Of a stretch of DNA of 48,944 bases, positions 24,867-33,149 are shown in pieces (the first letter of the stretch is position 1; each line of letters begins with the position of its first letter). A program made the position numbers and the translations under genes. The DNA is taken from NCBI GenBank assembly GCA_016713175.1, contig JADJPQ010000022.1, positions 1 through 48,944 of the forward strand, written 5' to 3'. This stretch comes from Planctomycetota bacterium (GTDB lineage: Bacteria; Planctomycetota; UBA1135; UBA2386). The notes beneath the pieces are model-generated. The model worked only from the letters and a program-made list of their open reading frames with translations. It made no database searches and had not been told where the DNA came from.

Positions 24867-25756
24867 CACTTGTCCTTCTTGTCGCCAACGACCTTGGCGT
24901 TCGCCTCGGCCCGCACGAGACACAGTTCGACCAGGCGCTTCTGGTGCTTCAGGTAGTACTGCGTCGACTCGATCCACGTCTTCATCGTGTTCGCTTCCAT
25001 GTCCTCGTGGCCGTCGAACATCGAGCCGCCGTAGGTCTTGTCCATCATCTCGTCGAGGAACTTCGGGCTGCGTTTGATCGGCGGCAGGTCCTTGCCCTTG
25101 TCCAGGATGCCGAGCAGTTCCTTCATCTCCTTCCTGGTGTTCTTGCCGGTCGGCTGGAACTTCTCGAGCGCCGCGAGCAGCCCGTCGATCTGGTCCTTGG
25201 TCTTGGTCAGCGCGGCGACCGTCGCGTCCTCGAGACTCGGTTTGAACGTCACCGAATCGACGACGCGGGCGCCACTACAGACGCCACATTTGTAGATGCC
25301 GACGCCGCGACAGGCGGCGCACTTGAGCTTCTTGTCGCCGCTGCCCTGCACCTTCTGCCAGGTGCGGCCATCACAGACATGGCAACGGAACGCGCCGGCG
25401 CCGTAGCAACCGGGGCAGTTGACCTTCTTCCTCGGGTCGGGCCAGTGACCGAGCGCCCCGCAGGAACGGCACGGCGCTTTCCGCGTCCCCTTGCATTCGG
25501 GACAGGCCTTGTTGTCGTCCAGCCGCGCGCACAGCATGCAGCCGGCTTCCTTGGTGCCGGCGCAGTTGACGCACTTCTCTTCCTTGAACGGTTCGAACTG
25601 CAGCAGCCCCTTGTCGTCGGCTTTCGTCGGCAACTCGAACGTGGTCGGCACGACCATCTTCAATTCGATCTTCTCGGGCTCCTGCGCGCACAGGCTGGCG
25701 GCGCACAGCAGGATGGTCAGCAGGATCCAGAACGGGTGGCGGGTCTCTGTGGGCAC
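24866..25756 (-). CDS. secreted cysteine-rich protein with DnaJ-type zinc-finger repeats
   Basis: 296 residues. A signal peptide (WILLTILLCAASLCAQ) is followed by eight CxxC motifs at about residues 62-165: CVNC, CMLC, CPEC, CRSC, CPGC, CHVC, CAAC and CGVC, with Gly-rich turns like the zinc-binding region of DnaJ. No J domain is present. The C-terminal 120 residues are helical and Lys-rich. Zinc fingers of this type hold unfolded client protein in DnaJ. Here the protein is exported and its stop overlaps the ATG of the triple-domain protease, so a role in presenting or sensing misfolded envelope proteins is a reasonable inference. Confidence 0.75.
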   Translation of the reverse strand: MPTETRHPFWILLTILLCAASLCAQEPEKIELKMVVPTTFELPTKADDKGLLQFEPFKEEKCVNCAGTKEAGCMLCARLDDNKACPECKGTRKAPCRSCGALGHWPDPRKKVNCPGCYGAGAFRCHVCDGRTWQKVQGSGDKKLKCAACRGVGIYKCGVCSGARVVDSVTFKPSLEDATVAALTKTKDQIDGLLAALEKFQPTGKNTRKEMKELLGILDKGKDLPPIKRSPKFLDEMMDKTYGGSMFDGHEDMEANTMKTWIESTQYYLKHQKRLVELCLVRAEANAKVVGDKKDK

Positions 25757-25903
25757 GATTGGCTCCGGGTCGGCGATGGCGCAGTTTTCGCACTCGCGGG
25801 CGGCGCGGGCAAGCGGCTCGGCGTCACCATCGAGCCGTCGTCGTTACGCCGGGACAATCTCTCACCGACCGCTGGGTTCGCGATCGGCACGACCAGACCT
25901 TGC

Positions 25904-26152
25904 TCACACCTGCTCGCCCTCACCTTCGGGCGCCTCGTCGTCCGCCAACCCCGCCTTCTGCAGCTTCAGCCGCACCCGCCGATTCTGCCGCCGCAGCCGG
26001 TCATTGCTCTGCTGCAGCCGCCCCAATTCGTCGACCAGAAGCCGCAGCTGCGCACCCGCCAGCGCGAACGTGTCACCGTCGGCGTGATCGCGCAACCAGT
26101 GACGGAACTGCTTGCGCAGCGCTTCGAGATCGACCGGGCCGTTCGTGGACAT
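25904..26152 (-). CDS. small coiled-coil protein of unknown function
   Basis: 82 residues from an ATG at 26152. I do not recognise the family. It has no signal peptide. Residues about 35-65 (LRLLVDELGRLQQSNDRLRR then QNRRVRLKLQK) have heptad spacing of Leu and charged residues that predicts a coiled coil. An acidic tail (DDEAPEGEGEQV) follows. It lies 43 bp downstream of the lipase-like gene on the same strand and is probably co-transcribed. The 147 bp between it and the zinc-finger gene may hold a promoter. Confidence 0.5.
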   Translation of the reverse strand: MSTNGPVDLEALRKQFRHWLRDHADGDTFALAGAQLRLLVDELGRLQQSNDRLRRQNRRVRLKLQKAGLADDEAPEGEGEQV

Positions 26153-26195
26153 CCACCGATCTTGCCCGGTATGCCCGCGCCGGGCGAGGCCCGAA

Positions 26196-27704
26196 CTACT
26201 CCGGCTGTGGCGGCAGGGCCGGGCCGGGTTCGGTGTCGCTGAAATCGAACCGTTTGCCCTTGGCCGGACCGAGCAGGAAGACACCTTCGTGCACGACGCG
26301 CTGCAACACGATGTCGACCAGGGTCGTCTCGTGCGGCCGCACCACATCGCGCAGCAGCTTGCTGGTCGCCGCGAACGTGGCCTTCCGGTAGTGCACGAAA
26401 CCCTCGCTCGGCCGCGGCTCGATCCGGAGGCCGAGCATGTCGACGCCGGGTTGCTCGGGCCGCAACACGGTCTGCTTGCCGGGCTCGCGCGGGTCGAGAA
26501 CCAATGGACAACCGACCATCAGATCGTGATTCAGGAAGAACGTCAGCGTCTGCCTGCTGCGCAGATTGCGCTGGCGGTCGGCCAGGAAGCCCTCCGGCAG
26601 GAAGTCGGGGTCGTTGTTGGCGCCGGTCAACAGCAGATCGAGGTCGGTGACCGGGTAACCCTCGGAATCGGTGATCCGGAAGATCACCAGACTCATCGCA
26701 TCGTGGATCCACGCGCGGTCGCGCCACAACTTGACGACCTCATGCTCGCCGCGTTCAGCCTGCGCGACCTGCTCGGTCTCGGCGTCGAACGCATCGCACA
26801 ACGCGGCGTAGTCGTCGGCATCCTCGACCTGCAGACAACGCAGGATCGCTGCGGTCACTTCACCGCCGTGCCCTCCCGCCTTGGCAACCACCGAACGCAT
26901 GATCCCCAGGTCCTCGCCAGAGTGACTGGCGCCGGCGATCAGCCGGAACGCTGAGCGCGGCGAACGCAGCACCTTGCCGACGGGCTGCAGCGCGACGCCA
27001 TCCTTGCCGGGTTCGCCAGACTGCACCAGCCGCACCATCGCCGCATTCAGGTTGGCCGCCGCCACACGAACGACGCCATCGCTGCCGAGCTCGCCGGTGT
27101 ACGAGTTCAGGTGGTCATAGAACTTGCGGTCGATCGCCTGCCCGGTCAGCACGAACGGGAACACACCGTTCTCGTCGATCGGGCCGCATTTGCGGCGGAT
27201 CCACGCCTCGTTGAGCTGCCAGCCTTCGTCGCTGCCGTGCTCCAGCCAGTCGAGCACACCCTGCCCCGTGTCGACGCCACCGGCCCAGCTCTTCAACCGG
27301 CTCAATCGACCCTTGCCGAGCTGCGCCAGCGCGCTGCCGAAGTTCGCCGGCGCCAGCATCACCAGATGACTCATCGGGCAGGCCTTGCCGGCGCCGGCCC
27401 AGAACTCGTACTGCCAGGCACGCGCCACCGGCCCGCCGGTGCTGTGGGTGATCACCGCAAAGCGCTCGCCGGCGGCCAGCAGGTGCCCGAGATCGCGCTG
27501 CACGGCGTTTTCCATCGCCCACGCCAGATCCGCCATCCGCACTTCGTCCTTGAACGACACATAGCGCGAAAGCCACAGGTGTTCGATCGCCAACGGCACG
27601 CCGGCGGCCTTGGCCTCGGCCGCGAGCCGCTGCGGCAGTTCGCCGTAGGTGTCGGTGTGGGTGACGGACCAACCATGGACGAAGACGACGGTCTTGGGCG
27701 GCAT
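26196..27704 (-). CDS. alpha/beta-hydrolase, lipase-like
   Basis: 502 residues, no signal peptide. The ATG at 27704 is preceded by AGGAG and begins PKTVVFVHGWSVTHTDTYGE, the oxyanion-hole strand HG. The nucleophile elbow is VITHSTGGPVARAW (G-x-S-x-G type with Thr-His-Ser), followed by HLVMLAPANFGSAL, as in triacylglycerol lipase and PGAP1-like esterases. A catalytic His is probably in the AGASHSGEDLGI region. The last about 200 residues (FRITDSEGYPVTDLDLLLTG onward) are a separate beta-rich domain found with such lipases. The substrate is unknown. Confidence 0.75.
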   Translation of the reverse strand: MPPKTVVFVHGWSVTHTDTYGELPQRLAAEAKAAGVPLAIEHLWLSRYVSFKDEVRMADLAWAMENAVQRDLGHLLAAGERFAVITHSTGGPVARAWQYEFWAGAGKACPMSHLVMLAPANFGSALAQLGKGRLSRLKSWAGGVDTGQGVLDWLEHGSDEGWQLNEAWIRRKCGPIDENGVFPFVLTGQAIDRKFYDHLNSYTGELGSDGVVRVAAANLNAAMVRLVQSGEPGKDGVALQPVGKVLRSPRSAFRLIAGASHSGEDLGIMRSVVAKAGGHGGEVTAAILRCLQVEDADDYAALCDAFDAETEQVAQAERGEHEVVKLWRDRAWIHDAMSLVIFRITDSEGYPVTDLDLLLTGANNDPDFLPEGFLADRQRNLRSRQTLTFFLNHDLMVGCPLVLDPREPGKQTVLRPEQPGVDMLGLRIEPRPSEGFVHYRKATFAATSKLLRDVVRPHETTLVDIVLQRVVHEGVFLLGPAKGKRFDFSDTEPGPALPPQPE

Positions 27705-27739
27705 CGGATCGGCTCCTGGATGGAGCCTACAACGTAGCC

Positions 27740-29446
27740 TCAGGCCCGCGAGCGACGCGCTACCAACGTGATTTCCTGACCGCTGCCCACCTGACCACCA
27801 CCCGAATGCACGCTGCCATCGCGCAGGAAGTTGCCGACCACTTGCCAATGGAGATCCGGCAGACCGCGGAACTGCGCCACGCCATCCGGTCCAGTCAGGG
27901 CGCACACCGCGGCGCTGGCGCCGCCAAAACCGGGCAACTGCGGCTGTCCATTGCTGCTCGCGATCAGGCTGACCCAGCCGCCGGCGACCGGCTGGCCGTC
28001 GCTGTCCCGCAGGATCACCGTCACGCTCTCGCCCGCGGCGAACGCGAGATCACACCGCTCGGCCGTGGCCGAGAACGTGGCGTTCGCAAAACCGTGCGCG
28101 CTGCCTTCGGCATCGAGGGTCACGGCACCCGGCGGCGCCGACGCGAACACGAACTCGCCGCGCCGATCGGTGAACGTGACCCACTCGAGCGGCCATTGCA
28201 TCGCGGTGCCGCGAAGCACCACCCGGACCGCCGGCAGCGGCACACCGTCGCTGGCGCGCACGCGACCGGTGATCCGACGCGTCGGCGGCATCGTCGCCTG
28301 CCGCCAGGTCGCCACGTTCTCGGCAGCGCTATCACCGACCCAATGCCACAGGCCGGCGCGCCGTGCGAAGCACTGGACGGCAAGCCGCGGCGCGATCGGC
28401 GGCACCGCCACCTGGCCGCGTTCGTCCGTCCGCGCCGACAGTTCGATCCTTGGTTCACCGAGCCGGAGGTCGCCGATCGGGTCGTGGATGACCCACAACA
28501 CCTCGGCGCCAGCCAGCGCGGCACCGGCATGGTCGACCAGCATGAGCATTGCCGCGGGCGCGCGCGCCAGCGTCAACGGATACGGGTTCGCCGGCGCACC
28601 CTTGCCGCCGCAGGCGATCGGTGTCAGCACATGCCCGTCGAGACGCACCCACAGCACCGTCGCCCGTGACGCCAGGATGGGGAACACGAACGCGCCGTCC
28701 GCATCGGTCGACGTGCTCAGCCATGGCCGCTGGCGATCGAAGATCTCGGCACCGACTGCCGGGGTGCCGTTGGCCTGCAGGATCCGACCCTGTTCGACCG
28801 CAACGGCACCGGCCTTCAGTTCGAGCTGTTGGCAGCGCTTCGTCGGCCGCAGCAGTTCGTTCTCCTGATGCAGCAACCGACCATCGCGCAACTGCAGCGA
28901 CACGAACGGTTCGTACACCGGCGCCTGCAGGTAGCCCTCGTGCCACTCGAGCGCGAACGTGCCATCAGCGGCGGTCACGGTGTCGCCCCGGGCCTCGGGC
29001 AACCGATACGCCGCCATCCGAGCCCATGAAGTCGGGTTGGGCACCGCGGTCAGCGCGGCGCCGGCGATCGGCTCACCTGCCGCATCCCTGAGGGTCCCGG
29101 CGACGACGAACGCCGGCCGCAGCGTCAGGTCGACGAAGTCGCCGGCCAGCACCGGGAACTTCGGCACCGAACGCGACCCCGGCGCCCGGGCCGTGATCTC
29201 GAACGGACCATGCACCGGCACGACGATGCTGGCGCGCCCGCGCTCGTCCGCCGTCGCCGCCAGCGTCGCGACACCATCGCCGCCCAGCGAACGTCCCACC
29301 AGCCCCGGCAGTTCGGGAAACGCGCGCCAGCGCACCTCGATCGCCGCCGCCGGCGCCGCCGCACCCTCCGCATCGAGCACGCGCACGCCGACGCTCGGCT
29401 GCTGGGCGACGATCGCGGTCATCAGGAACATCACGACGCTGCGCAT
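27740..29446 (-). CDS. secreted protein with carboxypeptidase-regulatory-like (transthyretin-type) domains
   Basis: 568 residues. A short signal peptide (MRSVVMFLMTAIVAQ) is followed by at least four beta-sandwich repeats. Characteristic turns are VAGTLRDAAGEPIAGAALTA, ADGTFALEWHEGY, GRILQANGTPAVGAEIFDRQ with TDADGAFVFPI, and ITGRVRASDGVPLPAVRVVL with RRGEFVFASAPPG. These domains bind carbohydrate or act as spacers. No enzyme domain is present. The start is 16 bp downstream of the ABC-F stop, so the genes may share a transcript. Confidence 0.7.
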   Translation of the reverse strand: MRSVVMFLMTAIVAQQPSVGVRVLDAEGAAAPAAAIEVRWRAFPELPGLVGRSLGGDGVATLAATADERGRASIVVPVHGPFEITARAPGSRSVPKFPVLAGDFVDLTLRPAFVVAGTLRDAAGEPIAGAALTAVPNPTSWARMAAYRLPEARGDTVTAADGTFALEWHEGYLQAPVYEPFVSLQLRDGRLLHQENELLRPTKRCQQLELKAGAVAVEQGRILQANGTPAVGAEIFDRQRPWLSTSTDADGAFVFPILASRATVLWVRLDGHVLTPIACGGKGAPANPYPLTLARAPAAMLMLVDHAGAALAGAEVLWVIHDPIGDLRLGEPRIELSARTDERGQVAVPPIAPRLAVQCFARRAGLWHWVGDSAAENVATWRQATMPPTRRITGRVRASDGVPLPAVRVVLRGTAMQWPLEWVTFTDRRGEFVFASAPPGAVTLDAEGSAHGFANATFSATAERCDLAFAAGESVTVILRDSDGQPVAGGWVSLIASSNGQPQLPGFGGASAAVCALTGPDGVAQFRGLPDLHWQVVGNFLRDGSVHSGGGQVGSGQEITLVARRSRA

Positions 29447-29462
29447 GCTGCGGCCTCCACGT

Positions 29463-31118
29463 TCACACGGCCTGATCCGGCACGATCTCGACGAGCCGAC
29501 CGCCGTCGACGTGCCAGCGCCGCGTGATCCGGACTGTATCCAGCATCCGCCGGTCGTGGGTCACCAGCAGCACGGTGCCATCGAACGAGTCCATCGCCTG
29601 TTCCAACTGTTCGATCGCTTCGAGGTCCAGATGGTTGGTCGGCTCGTCGAGCACCAGCAGGTTGACGCCACGCGCCTGCAGCAACGCCATCGCGACGCGG
29701 GTCCGTTCGCCGGGCGACAGCGACGCCGCCGACCGATCGAGCAATCCGGTCCCGACACCGAACTTGGCGAGCAGCGTGCGCACATCCGCGGTGGCCCACG
29801 CCGGCAGGCAACGGCCGAACACCTCGATCACCGGCGCCTCCGCGACGAACGTCGCGCGCGCCTGGTCGACTTCGCCGATGACGACGTTGGTGCCGAGGCT
29901 CACCGTTCCGGCCGTCGGCAACAGCCGCCCCAGCAGCATCTGCAGCAGCGTGCTCTTGCCGCCGCCGTTCGGCCCGGTGATCGCCACGCGATCGCGGAAC
30001 ATCAGCTGCAGGTCGATCGGTCCGAGCGTGAACGTGCCGCGCTGCACGACGGCGCCGCGCGCCGCCGCGACCACTTCGCCCGAACGGCCGGCCGACGCGA
30101 TCGTGAACTGCAGCTTCCATTCCTTGCGCGGCGCCTGCACGGCATCCAGCCGCTCGATCATCCGTTCGGTCTGCCTGACCTTGGCGGCTTGCTGCTCGGT
30201 CGATTCGGCGCGGAAGGCGCGGCCGATCTTGTCGCGATCGCGGGCCTTGCGCCGCGCGTTCTTGACGCCCTTCTCCATCCACGCGCGCTGCATCCGGGCC
30301 CGCGCCTCCAGTTCGCCCTTGCGCCGCGAAAACTCGGCGAACGCCTCGGCGGCGTGGCGGCGCGCGATCGACCGTTCTTCGAGGAACTCGTCGTAGCCGC
30401 CGCCGTACGTGGTGACGCGCTGCAGGCTGCGATCGATCTCGACGACCTTCGTAACGGTGCGGCTCAGGAACTCGCGGTCGTGGCTGACCAGCACGGTCGG
30501 CGCCGTCAGATCCTGGACGAACTCCTCGAGGCGGTCGAGGCCATCGATGTCGAGGTCGTTGGTCGGCTCGTCGAGCAGGTAGACGTCGTAGCGCGACAAC
30601 AGCAGGGCGGCGAGGCCCGCGCGGGCGGCCTGGCCGCCGGAGAGCGCGGTCATCGGCAGTTCGAGGTCGACGGTCAGGCCGAGGTCGGCGAGGACGGCCG
30701 CGGTGCGTTCTTGCAGGTCGGCGCCGCCGAGTGCGAGCCAGCGGTCGAGGGCGAGGGTGTAGCGGTCGTCGGCGCCTGGGACGCCGTCGGCCATCGCGTT
30801 GGCGGCGTCGTTCATCGTCGTCTCGGCGTCGGCAACGCCGGTGCGGCGGGTCAGGAACGCGCGGAGGGTTTCGCCGGGGAGGCGTTCGGGTTCTTGGGCG
30901 AGGTAGCCGAGGGTGGCGGTTGGGGGTGCGAGGGTGATGGTGCCGGCGTCGGGTGGGCGGAGGTTGGCGAGGATGCGGAGCAGAGTGGACTTGCCGGAAC
31001 CGTTGGGGCCGATGAGGCCTATGACGTCGCCGGGGGCGACGACGAGGTCGAGGTTGGTGAAGAGTTCGCGGGCGCCGTAGGTGGCGGCGAGGTTTTTGGT
31101 GTGGAGGGTTGCGGGCAA
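29463..31118 (-). CDS. ABC-F family ATP-binding protein
   Basis: 551 residues with two ABC ATPase domains and no membrane segment, as in ABC-F proteins that act on the ribosome. Domain 1 has Walker A GPNGSGKST, signature LSGGQAARAGLA and Walker B VYLLDEPTNDLDID. Domain 2 has Walker A GPNGGGKST, signature LSPGERTRVAMA and Walker B LLVLDEPTNHLDLE. The linker between them (about 245-320) is long and very basic, with KNARRKARDRDKIGRAF, as expected for the interdomain arm that reaches the peptidyl-transferase centre. Whether it gives antibiotic resistance or is a housekeeping factor cannot be told from this alone. Confidence 0.9.
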   Translation of the reverse strand: MPATLHTKNLAATYGARELFTNLDLVVAPGDVIGLIGPNGSGKSTLLRILANLRPPDAGTITLAPPTATLGYLAQEPERLPGETLRAFLTRRTGVADAETTMNDAANAMADGVPGADDRYTLALDRWLALGGADLQERTAAVLADLGLTVDLELPMTALSGGQAARAGLAALLLSRYDVYLLDEPTNDLDIDGLDRLEEFVQDLTAPTVLVSHDREFLSRTVTKVVEIDRSLQRVTTYGGGYDEFLEERSIARRHAAEAFAEFSRRKGELEARARMQRAWMEKGVKNARRKARDRDKIGRAFRAESTEQQAAKVRQTERMIERLDAVQAPRKEWKLQFTIASAGRSGEVVAAARGAVVQRGTFTLGPIDLQLMFRDRVAITGPNGGGKSTLLQMLLGRLLPTAGTVSLGTNVVIGEVDQARATFVAEAPVIEVFGRCLPAWATADVRTLLAKFGVGTGLLDRSAASLSPGERTRVAMALLQARGVNLLVLDEPTNHLDLEAIEQLEQAMDSFDGTVLLVTHDRRMLDTVRITRRWHVDGGRLVEIVPDQAV

Positions 31119-31175
31119 GGGGCCCAGGCTAGGGCGGCGGGGGTGGGTTGGAAGTGGTGGGTCCTTGGGCTCTCG

Positions 31176-33041
31176 CTATCGCGGGATCTCTTGGACGCGA
31201 ACGTAGACCACGAACTGTTCCCGGCTGCCGTGAGCCGGGGCGGTGTGGAGGAGAGTCCACTCGTCCAATTCAACGGGTGCGCTGACGTCGCAACCATTCC
31301 ATGTAACGTTCGCCTTCTCGATCAGCCCGACGTCCTTCAGGTGGGTCTGCTCGATGGGGCCATCGAGTTCGGTGCGCAACAGGCGGACATCAACCCGGAC
31401 GTGACGTCCGAACATTGGCATGACGCCTATGCTTGTCTGATTGCCAACGATTGCCTGGCCCACCAAGGGCTCGAGGATAACAACGCCTGGGGCAGTTACG
31501 ACGTCATAGTCGCGCAGGTAACTATGCTCCTCCCACGCGAAACATCGGAACGATGTTCCTAGACCGGCGATCCCTCGCACTTGGCCAGCGAGACTTTCGA
31601 CCAGCCCCTCTGGAATCGCTTTCGGAAGAGCTGAGCTTCCCTCAGGAATGCACCCATAGCGCACCTCAACGTTGAATTCCCGCGCGACCTCCGCAGCCAT
31701 CTGTGTGATCTCTGCCAGCGCTCGCGCACGTGCCTCCCTCGGGACGACTAGAGATCCCATCTCTGGAACGTAATTCACGTAGGATTCAGGGACACCCAAC
31801 CGCAACCGGCCCGCGAAGAAATTCATCATTGCTTCAGAGTCTATCAATGGTGGTGGTGCGTCACCCTCTACCGTGTAGAACACAGGCTCACCGTCTCGGG
31901 GCAAGCCCGACAAGACCGGGGCCCCGCGAGATCGGCGCCCAGGTTCCACCAGGTCTCCAACCGGAAGCAACGCGACAGTCGGCAGCTCGACCGCAATCAA
32001 GGGCTCAGGACGCAGCACACGAACACACCATAGCGCACCAGTCGTCAACGCATCTCCGACAACTACGGCTTCCCCGTTACCCAAGACGGTTTTCACGGAA
32101 GTCGCTGACCATCGCAACGACGCTCGCGAGACGAGTGCCGCCGCGCTGGCATCCGCGGCATTCGTATCGCAGAGCTGCCGCGGTGCACTATCAATGGGCT
32201 CCGCGAATTGCACATCCAGGTGGCACGCTACCCGACCATCGTGCGTCCGCCGTAGTATTCCCTGCAGGAGCCTCCCGAATCGGCGATCGTCCACCCTCGG
32301 AATCAACACTCCTTCCTGCTCGTTGGCCTTGCCCTCGAAGCCAGCAACAACGCTTCTCTGCGTTCCCTGGTCAACCACGAATCGGCTCTCGAGCCTAACG
32401 CGCTGTGCAATACGGCAGTGGTCGCCGAGCCCGTCTACGAATGCCTGCGCCGCGGCGCGCGCCATTACGGCACCCTTCTCCGCCGCCACGCTCTTGCGCG
32501 GCACCTCGTGCACCTCGAGGACGACAGATTCCAACACGTACGCACACAGATCGCGCCAAGCGCCTGCAATCCGTTCATGTTCGTCCGGCCGACACGTCAC
32601 CCTGAGCCACCCGGTATCCGCCGGAAACAACTCGACGCTGTCCGCATCGAACACCACGCCGAAGTGGTTCCGGACTACCGAGACTACGACGTCCAGGGGC
32701 ACCACGGGGCGCATTTCGCCTCCCGCAGCGACATCTGCCCACGCCAGGTCGTAATGCCCAAGTGCCGTTGACCGCCATTGCCACGTCGCATCGGGCGTTG
32801 TCAACGCCGCGGTCGAATAGAATCGCGTAATGGAAGAGTCTCTCCCTGCCGGGCCTCGTTGCCCCAGGCCATCCACGCTCTCTAGTGACGTTTTGATAGT
32901 GGCAGGCGCTCGCACAGCCCCTTGTTGCGCTTGACAAAACGTAGACGCGACCGCCAGACCACCTTGGACCAGCCATCTGAGGCATTCGGCACCAACGCGC
33001 ACACTCCACAAACTGATCAGCGAGTGAGTCATGTTCATCAT
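31176..33041 (-). CDS. secreted protein with secretin-N-domain-like features
   Basis: 621 residues. The start is MMNMTHSLIS at 33041, with GGAG 8 bp upstream, and a signal-like region ends near FCQAQQ. I do not recognise a named family. Residues about 110-190 (VVPLDVVVSVVRNHFGVVFD then WLRVTCRPDEHERIAGAWRD) resemble the small alpha/beta N-domains that precede secretin pores, and the C-terminus is beta-rich (EQFVVYVRVQEIPR). No secretin pore motif is seen. It lies 108 bp after the giant kinase gene on the same strand. Function is unknown. Confidence 0.5.
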   Translation of the reverse strand: MMNMTHSLISLWSVRVGAECLRWLVQGGLAVASTFCQAQQGAVRAPATIKTSLESVDGLGQRGPAGRDSSITRFYSTAALTTPDATWQWRSTALGHYDLAWADVAAGGEMRPVVPLDVVVSVVRNHFGVVFDADSVELFPADTGWLRVTCRPDEHERIAGAWRDLCAYVLESVVLEVHEVPRKSVAAEKGAVMARAAAQAFVDGLGDHCRIAQRVRLESRFVVDQGTQRSVVAGFEGKANEQEGVLIPRVDDRRFGRLLQGILRRTHDGRVACHLDVQFAEPIDSAPRQLCDTNAADASAAALVSRASLRWSATSVKTVLGNGEAVVVGDALTTGALWCVRVLRPEPLIAVELPTVALLPVGDLVEPGRRSRGAPVLSGLPRDGEPVFYTVEGDAPPPLIDSEAMMNFFAGRLRLGVPESYVNYVPEMGSLVVPREARARALAEITQMAAEVAREFNVEVRYGCIPEGSSALPKAIPEGLVESLAGQVRGIAGLGTSFRCFAWEEHSYLRDYDVVTAPGVVILEPLVGQAIVGNQTSIGVMPMFGRHVRVDVRLLRTELDGPIEQTHLKDVGLIEKANVTWNGCDVSAPVELDEWTLLHTAPAHGSREQFVVYVRVQEIPR

Positions 33042-33149
33042 CGTTGTAGCTCCAAGAGAGCGCGTACTGTGCGCAACACCAAGACCTGACGCGCCAGGCG
33101 CAATTGAAATGCGCAACCGTTTCCCAGCAAACGATCTACTTCCCACGGG

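Noticed and set aside
19611..24956. 1781-codon plus-strand open frame
   Set aside because: It is antisense to the cytochrome and protease genes and has no domain, signal or repeat of its own.
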